Shown: positions 19,423 to 27,372 of the stretch, piece by piece
Layout of the letters: the number at the start of each line of letters is the position of its first letter
Position numbering within the stretch: position 1 is the stretch's first letter
DNA from: Nitrospirales bacterium
Lineage (GTDB): Bacteria > Nitrospirota > Nitrospiria > Nitrospirales > UBA8639
Length of the DNA stretch: 64,000 nucleotides
NCBI GenBank assembly: GCA_029261355.1
Contig: JAJDBM010000049.1
Location: 1 to 64,000 of the forward strand
Reading direction: 5' to 3'
Notes under the pieces: generated by a model
What the model was told of the DNA's origin: nothing
Databases searched by the model: none
What the model saw: the letters and a program-made list of their open reading frames with translations, nothing else
Translations under genes and position numbers: made by a program

Positions 19423-19588
19423 GCCCTTCCTCAAAATATTTTTGTTATCTCCAAATCGGGCTAAGGTTTAGTAAATAGACAAATAGTCCCGACGTTGGTT
19501 AGCCAATTGGTATTTAGATCTAGACATTCTTGACCGATCTTACCTAGATATCCATTGCCTCTCATGACAAGCATCCCACATATTCAAT

Positions 19589-20980
19589 ATGGACTTTCTT
19601 CCACTCGAGAATCGTGAGGACCTTCGAATTGGCCTCTATATCAAAATTGAAGGATCATGGTTTAGTCATCCATTTTCCAAGAATACCTTCAAGATCAAGT
19701 TTGAGAAAGATCTTGCCACGCTACGAGGGCTCAAGAAAGTGGAACTGTTTTATGATCCCACTCGTTCTGACCCAAAACTCTCCGACGATTCCGCTGTAGA
19801 CGAATCTACAGCAAATCAGGAAAAAAGACGTGACCTCATGGAGGAAGAGGAGGATAACCCTTCTTTGGAAGAAACACCTTCCTCCTCTGTCGAAAAAGAT
19901 ATTCCAACTGCGGTACTCAAACTGGAAGAGACCTCAGAGTCTAGGCAGGAAGCCTTTACTGCACGCCGTAAACAACTCAAGAAAGCAGACCAGGCCTATC
20001 AAGCCGTTCTCCAACAAAGCAAGCTCATGTTTCGCGAATTACGAACCGGTCATTCGAAAGCCATGGCACGAGCGTCTGACATGGTGGAATCGCTTGGAAA
20101 AGTTATCGGAGACTCAACAAGTTCTATGGCCCTCATGAATCTGATGAGTTCATCTGAAGAAGTGGAAGACTTTTTCATGCATTCATTGAATGTCTGTGCC
20201 TTGTCGATGATGTTGGCACAAGTTTTCACTCAGAACATCGACGAGCTACAATATATCGGAATGGGTGCGCTTTTCCATGATCTTGGCCTTTTAGAATCCG
20301 AACGTAAAAGTGATGAACCTAAATCGTATCGAACCGCTCTCGACTCAAAAACCTTGCGAACACATCCTCTCAATGGGCGAAAGATGGCTGAAAGATTCTT
20401 TGGAATTTCTACTCCATGCTTAGAAATCATTGCTCAGCATCATGAACGCCTTGATGGCTCAGGCTATCCATCTGGATACATTGGAGAAGATATTAGCCTT
20501 TCGGCAAAAATCGTGATGATCGTTGATGAATATGATGAACTATGCAATCATCCTGATATCACGAAAAGCCTCACCCCTTACGAATCCCTTTGTTATCTCT
20601 ATACCAAACGGAGAGGCCCCCTCTGGGACGAAGCCGTTGTAGCACTTGTTCAGATGCTAAGCGTGTATCCACCAGGCTCCCTTGTTGAGCTATCTGACGC
20701 AACAATTGGCATAGTCAGTAGCATCAACCCTCAATCACGAATGGCACCTTGGGTCATGCTCTACTCCGCAGAGCTTCCAAGAGAAGAAGCGCGCATTATT
20801 GATTTATCACAAGAAGACCGTCTCTCTATTGTCAAAAGCTTCCAGCCAAAAGACATTCCTTACGCGATACGAGAGTATTTAAATCCTCGACGCATCATTA
20901 GCTACTTTCCTTCAAAGGCTGAACAGCCCAACACACCTTCGCCAGAAAGTACTTTCAGCACACAATCCACGACTGCGTAA
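19589..20980 (+). CDS. HD-GYP cyclic-di-GMP phosphodiesterase with DUF3391-like N-terminus
   Basis: 463 residues. The first ~70 (LENREDLRIGLYIKIEG...WFSHPFSKNTFKIK) match the DUF3391 domain often found before HD-GYP. A charged linker leads to the HD-GYP domain with GALFHDLGLLE, THPLNGRKMAE and HHERLDGSGYPSG, the full set of metal and GYP residues. It is therefore predicted to cut c-di-GMP to pGpG or GMP and so shift the cell between attached and motile states. No membrane segment is seen. It stands alone, 166 nt after ttuA, and ends 91 nt before the convergent lspA. The residues argue that it is active; no assay can be inferred. Confidence 0.92.
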   Translation: MDFLPLENREDLRIGLYIKIEGSWFSHPFSKNTFKIKFEKDLATLRGLKKVELFYDPTRSDPKLSDDSAVDESTANQEKRRDLMEEEEDNPSLEETPSSSVEKDIPTAVLKLEETSESRQEAFTARRKQLKKADQAYQAVLQQSKLMFRELRTGHSKAMARASDMVESLGKVIGDSTSSMALMNLMSSSEEVEDFFMHSLNVCALSMMLAQVFTQNIDELQYIGMGALFHDLGLLESERKSDEPKSYRTALDSKTLRTHPLNGRKMAERFFGISTPCLEIIAQHHERLDGSGYPSGYIGEDISLSAKIVMIVDEYDELCNHPDITKSLTPYESLCYLYTKRRGPLWDEAVVALVQMLSVYPPGSLVELSDATIGIVSSINPQSRMAPWVMLYSAELPREEARIIDLSQEDRLSIVKSFQPKDIPYAIREYLNPRRIISYFPSKAEQPNTPSPESTFSTQSTTA

Positions 20981-21071
20981 GCCTGCAATTACCAAATCAT
21001 GTATCTCGCCATACATATCTCATAGACTACAAAAAAACTCTTTACGTCAGCTTGGTACGAGAAGTACTGAT

Positions 21072-21581
21072 TTAAGACGGATCTTCTTGAGGAGATAAGG
21101 CAGGTTTGCGTTTTTCAAACGCAAAGAGGAAAAAAAGAGAACAGACACCAATACTGATGGCCATATCGGCCACATTAAACGCTGGCCAATGATATCCATT
21201 AACATAGAAGTCAAGAAAGTCGATCACTTCCCCAAATTGCAGGCGATCAATCAAGTTACCGATGGCACCACCGAATATGCTCGCAATCGTGAGCTGGCCC
21301 CACCAGTCCGACGACTCTAATCGCACAAAAATGGTGAGAAGAAGGCCAAGCGCAAAAATTGAGGTAATCAGAAAAAACACCATTCTGAACCCGCTGCTAC
21401 TTGAAGCCAAAATCCCAAATGCCGCGCCAGGATTTCGTATATAGGTTAGACTGAAGTACTCAGGAAAAATTGGAATAGATTGATGAAGGTACATCGTCTT
21501 GAGTATATATGCCTTGGTCACTTGATCAAGCGCAATAATAGCCAAGCTAACCACGGCAAGAATGGTGAGTCGTTTCCCCAT
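21072..21581 (-). CDS. lspA: Lipoprotein signal peptidase
   Basis: 169 residues with four membrane helices. The conserved blocks are present: ALDQVTKAYI, RNPGAAFGIL, GGAIGNLIDRL with the first catalytic Asp, and FNVADMAISIG with the second. This aspartic protease cuts the signal peptide of diacylated prolipoproteins in the inner membrane. It lies 6 nt after ileS, the common ileS-lspA arrangement, and is almost surely co-transcribed with it. The truncated haemoglobin lipoprotein in this window is one likely substrate. Confidence 0.97.
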   Translation of the reverse strand: MGKRLTILAVVSLAIIALDQVTKAYILKTMYLHQSIPIFPEYFSLTYIRNPGAAFGILASSSSGFRMVFFLITSIFALGLLLTIFVRLESSDWWGQLTIASIFGGAIGNLIDRLQFGEVIDFLDFYVNGYHWPAFNVADMAISIGVCSLFFLFAFEKRKPALSPQEDPS

Positions 21582-21587
21582 ACTAAT

Positions 21588-24452
21588 CTACGAAATCGCC
21601 TCAAGACATCGATCACACAAGGTTGGGTGAGTCTCACTCGCTCCAACAGCTGCTCGATAATTCCAACAACGTTCACACTTCAGGGTATTGGCTTTGGTCA
21701 CATCTACCATGATACCAAGAGCTTCATCTGCCGCAATCATCCCATCAGATGCAAAGGACTGACTCAGGAGGACCTTCACTTGCGAAACAATAAACAGAGC
21801 AGGAAGGTCTGATTCATACTGCCGTAACAAATCATGGTGCTTTGCGGTAATATGAATCTCAACCTGTGCCTCTAATGACGATCCAATCACTTTCTCTCTC
21901 CGTTGCTTCTCCAAGGCTCCTTGAACCACCGTTCGAACAGCTAACAAATTGGTCCAGTCGTGCTCAATTTTAGCATTACTCCACATCGCGTCAACACTTG
22001 GAAAAGTGGACATGTGCACGCTCAACATATCTGCAGATTGCGGATGACTCTTGGGGAAAATCTGCCAAATTTCCTCTGCCGTAAAACTCAAAATCGGGGC
22101 CATCAGTTTTGATAAGGCCACGACAATTTCCAAGATAACCGATTGAGAACCTCTTCGCTCGGTAGAGTTTTTCGGAAAGGTATAGAGACGGTCTTTGAGA
22201 ATATCAAGGTAGGTCGCACTCATATCGACTGAACAAAAGTAATCAAGCTCATGCACCGCTTGCCGAAACTCAAACCGATCATAGGCCTTTTGAACCGACG
22301 CGATCAGCCGGCCAAGGCGCAAGAGTGCCCATTGATCAATGCCCGACAAAGCATCATAGGAAACCTGATGTTGGGTGGGATCAAAATCATGAATATTACT
22401 CAACAAAAACCGACAGGTATTGCGAATTTTTCGATAGGCATCCATCATTTGTTTTAAAATGTCTGGAGAAATTCTCAAGTCTTCTTGATAGTCTTGAGAT
22501 GCCACCCAGAGCCGCAAAATATCAGCACCGGATTGTTTAATCACATCCTGCGGAGCAACCACATTACCCGCAGACTTGGACATCTTCTTACCCACACCAT
22601 CAACCACAAACCCATGTGTTAACACAGCCTTATAGGGAGCTCGGCCTTCGGTTGTGACTGAAGCGAGCAACGCACTATGAAACCAACCACGATGTTGATC
22701 TGAACCTTCCAGATACAGATCGGCTGGCCACCAGCTTGGATCTCTGGCTTTAAGCACGGCGGCATGACTCACCCCCGACTCAAACCAGACATCTAAAATA
22801 TCTTGTTCTTTTTTAAACGTCGTATGGTCACATGAGGGACAGGTGGTTCCCGATGGAAGGAGTTCCTCTGCAGAGGATTCAAACCACACGTCTGCTCCCT
22901 TCTCACGCATGAGTTCTGCAATATGCGCAATAATGGTGGGGTCGGCCAAAGTACCGTCGCATTTCATACAGGTAAATCCAGGAATTGGAGTACCCCAAAT
23001 ACGTTGACGCGAGAGACACCAATCAGGACGATTGTGAATCATGCCATAGATTCGGTCGCGTCCACGTGCCGGAAACCATTGAACCTGGTCAATTTCTTTA
23101 AGTGCCCGAGAACGTAGATCGTTCTCACCCATAGAAACAAACCATTGTTCGGTCGCACGAAAAATGACGGGATTCTTGCAACGCCAACAGTGCGGGTACG
23201 AATGATCGACGGAACCATGCCCAAGCAGCACACCCAAAGCCTCTAATTTCTTTACAATTTCTGGATTCGCCTTTAACACCGATTGTCCGGCAAACTCCTC
23301 CACGTCTTGCTTAAACCGGCCTGTGTGATCAACCGGAACCAAGACTTCTAAAGGTTCAGAGAGGACACTTGAAAGCGGTGCCTGATTATATTTCAGCGCA
23401 AGAAGGTAATCCTCCATTCCGTGGCCAGGGGCAATATGCACGCATCCCGTGCCTTGCTCCAATGTCACGAAGTCTCCAAGAAGGATGGGTGACATACCGT
23501 TTGTCAAAGGCCGTGAACACGTCAAACCTTCAAAGTGTTCTTTGCCTTTCCTCACGCCACGGACCTGATAGTCTTGGAATCCACAGGCTTTCACCACCTG
23601 CTCGACGAGGTCCTCTGCAATAACCATAATTTCTCGTCCAACTTGAACAAAAACATAGGCAAAATCAGGATGAATGGCAATGGCTTGATTCGCCGGTAAG
23701 GTCCATGGGGTTGTCGTCCATATCACGATGGAGACCTGCGATGATTCGGCTAATTCTGGAATACCAAAGAGATTTGTAGAGGCCAGTTCAGCCGGTGATT
23801 TGTCAAAAGGAAATTTGACAAAGACCGATGGAGACGTATGATCTTCATACTCAACTTCGGCCTCGGCCAAAGCTGTCTGATCAGCCGTACACCATAAAAC
23901 AGGTTTCAGACCTTTATAGACCCCGCCTTTTTCCACAAATTTCCCAAACTCTTCGACAATAGCCGCCTCATAGGCTTTATCCATTGTCAGATACGGATGC
24001 TCCCAATCACCAAGCACCCCTAACCGTTCAAACTCCTCACGCTGAATTTGGTAATACTTGCTCGCATAGTCCCGACACATTTGACGGAGCTGCACGGCCG
24101 TGAGGCTTTTCTTCTTCTCACCCAACTGTTTTGTCACCTGATGTTCGATAGGCAACCCATGACAATCCCACCCTGGAACATAGGGCACCCGATACCCTTC
24201 CATCGTTTTGGACTTCATGATGATATCTTTGAGTATCTTGTTTAACGCATGTCCAATGTGAATTTTCCCATTGGCATAAGGTGGACCATCATGGAGAAGA
24301 TATAGAGGGTGATTCGATCTGGCTTCCTGAATTTTTTGGTAGAGTTGCTGTTCTTCCCACCACGCCAAGAGCTTCGGCTCTCGCACTGGGAGATTCGCTT
24401 TCATAGGGAAGTCGGTCTGAGGAAGATTGAGAGTCGATTTATAATCCATCAC
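21588..24452 (-). CDS. ileS: Isoleucyl-tRNA synthetase
   Basis: 954 residues, normal for the bacterial enzyme. The class I signatures are HIGHA in YANGKIHIGHALNKIL and KMSKSAGN; the editing domain follows the first with the usual TTTPWTLPANQAIA. The C-terminus has a zinc site, CERCWNYR...CDRC, as in bacterial-type enzymes. It charges tRNA-Ile in the cytoplasm and edits mischarged valine. The sequence upstream shows no T-box leader. The gene is first in an ileS-lspA unit and its start is fixed by homology (MDYKSTLNLPQTDFPMKANL). Confidence 0.98.
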   Translation of the reverse strand: MMDYKSTLNLPQTDFPMKANLPVREPKLLAWWEEQQLYQKIQEARSNHPLYLLHDGPPYANGKIHIGHALNKILKDIIMKSKTMEGYRVPYVPGWDCHGLPIEHQVTKQLGEKKKSLTAVQLRQMCRDYASKYYQIQREEFERLGVLGDWEHPYLTMDKAYEAAIVEEFGKFVEKGGVYKGLKPVLWCTADQTALAEAEVEYEDHTSPSVFVKFPFDKSPAELASTNLFGIPELAESSQVSIVIWTTTPWTLPANQAIAIHPDFAYVFVQVGREIMVIAEDLVEQVVKACGFQDYQVRGVRKGKEHFEGLTCSRPLTNGMSPILLGDFVTLEQGTGCVHIAPGHGMEDYLLALKYNQAPLSSVLSEPLEVLVPVDHTGRFKQDVEEFAGQSVLKANPEIVKKLEALGVLLGHGSVDHSYPHCWRCKNPVIFRATEQWFVSMGENDLRSRALKEIDQVQWFPARGRDRIYGMIHNRPDWCLSRQRIWGTPIPGFTCMKCDGTLADPTIIAHIAELMREKGADVWFESSAEELLPSGTTCPSCDHTTFKKEQDILDVWFESGVSHAAVLKARDPSWWPADLYLEGSDQHRGWFHSALLASVTTEGRAPYKAVLTHGFVVDGVGKKMSKSAGNVVAPQDVIKQSGADILRLWVASQDYQEDLRISPDILKQMMDAYRKIRNTCRFLLSNIHDFDPTQHQVSYDALSGIDQWALLRLGRLIASVQKAYDRFEFRQAVHELDYFCSVDMSATYLDILKDRLYTFPKNSTERRGSQSVILEIVVALSKLMAPILSFTAEEIWQIFPKSHPQSADMLSVHMSTFPSVDAMWSNAKIEHDWTNLLAVRTVVQGALEKQRREKVIGSSLEAQVEIHITAKHHDLLRQYESDLPALFIVSQVKVLLSQSFASDGMIAADEALGIMVDVTKANTLKCERCWNYRAAVGASETHPTLCDRCLEAIS

Positions 24453-24620
24453 AATAGTCTTTTCTAATAAAAATTGATCTGTCAGCCATTCTAGCCATGC
24501 CTTTGGAACCCGTCAAATGTTGACGAATTACTACAAGCGAAAGGCGAATGAGGCTCAATTCCAGATGATAAAGTAGAAATTCTGGAAGGAATATTTGCAG
24601 GATTATTTCATGACGAGATC

Positions 24621-25724
24621 TTAGCTCACAGCCATCATACGTTCTAGAGCAATTTTCGCTAAGACTTTTTCATCATCAGGCACAGAAATCTGATTCACGA
24701 TTTGCCCTTGTGCCAGATTTTCCATACACCAGCACATGTGAGCCGCATCAATCCGAAACATCGTGGCACATCGGCAGACCATTGGTGACATGAAAAATAC
24801 CTGTTTATCCGTTTGCTCTGCTTTTAAACGATTGACTAAATTTAATTCCGTGCCAACGACCCAGGACGTTCCAGCTGGAGCCTTTGTCACCGTCTGAATA
24901 ATAAATTCGGTCGACCCCACATGATCAGCTTTATTCACCACATCTTCATGACATTCTGGATGAACAATAACCTGAATACCTGGATATTGTTTACGAAAAT
25001 AATCCACATGGGCTGATTGAAACATTTGATGGACACTGCAATGTCCTTTCCAAAGAATCAATTTAGCCTTGCGAATCGCTTCTGGAGTGTTCCCCCCATT
25101 GAGTTGAAATGGATCCCAGACAATCATCTCATCCTGAGGAAACCCCATTTTATTGGCTACATTACGACCAAGATGTTCGTCAGGAAAGAAGAGGATTTTC
25201 TCTCTTCGTGACCAGGCCCATTCCATGACCGCTTTGGCATTCGAAGAGGTACAGGTAATTCCGCCATGCTCACCACAAAACGCCTTCAGGTCGGCCGCGG
25301 AATTAACATACACGACAGGTGTCACCACCTCATCCACCGGCATAAACAACGAGAGCGCCTCCCAACATTCGTCCACCTGTTCAATGGCTGCCATATCAGC
25401 CATCGAGCAGCCAGCGGCCAAGTCAGGCAAAATGACTGTTTGATTAGATCGACTGAGGATATCAGCCGTTTCAGCCATGAAATGAACTCCGCAAAATACG
25501 ACATGCGGGAATTCAGAACGATCAGCAGCCAGCTTGGAGAGGAGCAATGAATCTCCTCGCAAATCAGCATGAACGATCACTTCATCTCGTTGATAATTAT
25601 GACCAAGAATCAAGACCTGATCGCCCAATGTTTTTTTCGCCATGACAATTCTGTCATACAGCTCCCCTGCTGGACGATCTTGATAATCAGTAATGGGCAA
25701 CGTGGATTCTTCTATTATATTCAT
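24621..25724 (-). CDS. nadA: Quinolinate synthase
   Basis: 367 residues. GHNYQRDEVIVHADLRGDSL carries the substrate histidine and tyrosine. Cysteines expected to hold the [4Fe-4S] cluster are in CGVHFMAE (C78), VHPECHEDV and the C-terminal VCRCATM. The enzyme condenses iminoaspartate with dihydroxyacetone phosphate to quinolinate, the start of NAD synthesis. No nadB or nadC is nearby. The start codon follows directly on the stop of a small ORF that itself overlaps a MarR gene, so nadA may be under that regulator's control. GAGG six bases upstream serves as ribosome binding site. Confidence 0.95.
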   Translation of the reverse strand: MNIIEESTLPITDYQDRPAGELYDRIVMAKKTLGDQVLILGHNYQRDEVIVHADLRGDSLLLSKLAADRSEFPHVVFCGVHFMAETADILSRSNQTVILPDLAAGCSMADMAAIEQVDECWEALSLFMPVDEVVTPVVYVNSAADLKAFCGEHGGITCTSSNAKAVMEWAWSRREKILFFPDEHLGRNVANKMGFPQDEMIVWDPFQLNGGNTPEAIRKAKLILWKGHCSVHQMFQSAHVDYFRKQYPGIQVIVHPECHEDVVNKADHVGSTEFIIQTVTKAPAGTSWVVGTELNLVNRLKAEQTDKQVFFMSPMVCRCATMFRIDAAHMCWCMENLAQGQIVNQISVPDDEKVLAKIALERMMAVS

Positions 25725-25928
25725 TCATGACCTCATGCAAGGTAAGTTCGATAGCCAAAAAGCTACAATGTGTGACTGAGGATTAAGAATTCTCTTCGGA
25801 TAAACCTGAATCTGTACTCTACCAGATGAATCAATCACTGCAAAAGTTCTTTCTTCACTGATGGAAATCAGATTACACATGAGAATCAGAAGCAGGGAAA
25901 AAATGAGCCAGAGATAACAGACGCTCAC
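25725..25928 (-). CDS. Small membrane-anchored ORF between marR and nadA
   Basis: A 67-codon frame starts with GTG overlapping the MarR stop as GTGA and ends in TGA immediately before the nadA ATG. This no-gap fit at both ends is what makes it believable. The product has one hydrophobic helix (LWLIFSLLLILMCNLIS) and then a short soluble tail with ERTFAVIDSSGRVQIQVYP. I recognise no family. It could be a small regulator of the MarR-nadA unit or chance reading of a spacer; no strong ribosome binding site is present, so coupling to the upstream gene would be needed. Confidence 0.4.
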   Translation of the reverse strand: MSVCYLWLIFSLLLILMCNLISISEERTFAVIDSSGRVQIQVYPKRILNPQSHIVAFWLSNLPCMRS

Positions 25929-26389
25929 CTCTGACCAAATTGACCAATCAACGTTCTAATGGTTTTCAATGTTTTCTCAAGATCGACAGTGTTAATACCA
26001 TCGGCACAATGGTTGGTCCACGGAATATGCACCTGCCGAATAGCCGCACTTTGTTGCTGCCCCTTGAGTGTCACGGAGACTAGCTTTGCCCGTTTATGAT
26101 CGGGATTGATTTTATACTCAACCAACCCATCAACTTCCAACACATCAACAAGACGCTGAATGTTTTGACGTGAGAGCCCTATCCGACGACTGATTTGTGG
26201 GACAGTGAGCAATTGGTCAAATCTTGAGAGAATTCCAAGAACTTTCCATCTGGCACTGGTTAAGCCAAATGGCTGAACCAATTTCTCTTCTTCAGCAAGA
26301 AGTCGGCTATTGAGTCTAAAAACATCCAGAATGGCATCTAGGAATAGCGTACCTTCTGGAGAGTATGTGGTAATGGGTAATTCAGACAT
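25925..26389 (-). CDS. MarR-family transcriptional regulator
   Basis: 154 residues with a winged helix: LTSARWKVLGILSRF, the recognition region TVPQISRRIGLSRQNIQRL, and the wing NPDHKRAKLVSVT. MarR proteins act as homodimers on palindromic operators and respond to small ligands. A perfect inverted repeat lies 13-27 bases before the start codon, there is no visible Shine-Dalgarno, and TATAAT-like boxes overlap the palindrome. This suggests a short or leaderless autoregulated transcript. The next genes in the same direction are a small ORF and nadA. The ligand cannot be read from the sequence. Confidence 0.88.
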   Translation of the reverse strand: MSELPITTYSPEGTLFLDAILDVFRLNSRLLAEEEKLVQPFGLTSARWKVLGILSRFDQLLTVPQISRRIGLSRQNIQRLVDVLEVDGLVEYKINPDHKRAKLVSVTLKGQQQSAAIRQVHIPWTNHCADGINTVDLEKTLKTIRTLIGQFGQR

Positions 26390-26401
26390 ATTGTCACTAT
26401 A

Positions 26402-26416
26402 ATGCTATAATAGCAT
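26402..26416. promoter_or_regulatory. Candidate MarR operator
   Basis: ATGCTA-TAA-TAGCAT is a perfect 6+6 inverted repeat just upstream of the MarR start, with a related half-site AATAGCA repeated downstream at about 26428-26434. It overlaps -10-like A/T boxes on the minus strand. Self-repression by the MarR protein is the simplest reading. Confidence 0.55.
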
Positions 26417-27372
26417 ACTACGATTAAAATAGCAATATAATGCCATATTGAGATATTTCAAGAATATTCGCCTATTCAGGCAAAGCGTAAAAAGTGGATA
26501 AGGAAAATTAGCCTTTACCTCTCAAAACAATTACGTACACAAGAAGACCACCTGCCGTAAAACAAAAAAAGACCATGCTCCACCACCTATAGGAACACGG
26601 TTTTTTTAAGAAACGATGGAAGGATCATTCACTCGTCGCGGTTCACTCAATTCTTCCAACGCAACAAAGCCATGCCTAACAATTCTACAAAAAAGCTTGG
26701 AGGACCTTTCTCAGAGGGAGAAGGCAAGAAACAAAAATCAAACAGGACAACCATTTTCAATAAGTGAGCGATTTCAAATGTAGGAGTCTGAGGGATTTTT
26801 GTAGAGGAAGAGGAAGAAGTTAGAGCCTAGCAAACATCTAAGCTTAAGGTAATGATAAAGGGACAGGTCCCCCTTCCATAGATGACCGAGAAATTCCTTT
26901 GCCACTCAACCGCTATCACCTGAATCCACGCTATGGATTCCTTAGTCCTCAAAATACGACTTCCTTCAATTATTGTCTGACTCAAGAAAATACAATTTCT
27001 TTTTGAATTCGTTGTACACAGTAGCAACCATCCGTAGAGCTTCACGCATATAATCGGCTACAACATGCGCAGTTACTGAAAAACATTTCCATCCATCAGC
27101 AAAACTCGACGCCACATGGACCAACAACCAGGCCTCCTCCCGAGGCTATGGAGTCCGGTCATGCACATTCTTTGGCCAATGGTCTAGAGCACCTGTCAAT
27201 TCGTAGCGCTCGCGTTGACAGACACATTCTCTCACCCTGCCAGCTAGCCATGGACGAAACGTTTTTCACGTAATCACATAAGAGCTCATTTGAATAAGAC
27301 CATGACGGTTAACCAACAGCCATGGGTAGGACACGTACGACCGCATGAACATGAAGGAAATTAGGAGAACGC
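26417..27372. other. Gene-free stretch between marR and the TonB receptor
   Basis: Nearly 1 kb without a supported gene. At 26860-26871 lies GGGACAGGTCCC, a small perfect inverted repeat of a sort that I associate with REP-like dispersed elements; I cannot confirm that here. No Fur box of the GATAATGATTATC type was found before the receptor gene. A 72-codon minus-strand frame at 26827-27045 looks like chance. Confidence 0.4.

Noticed and set aside
24453-24620. Possible T-box leader before ileS
   Set aside because: No T-box core sequence or specifier hairpin is visible, and such leaders are mostly found in Gram-positive bacteria.
26827-27045. 72-codon minus-strand frame
   Set aside because: No start signal, no recognisable domain and odd residue content; it looks like chance in a long spacer.
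27240-27372. Fur box before the TonB receptor
   Set aside because: No match to the GATAATGATTATC-type inverted repeat was found by eye.
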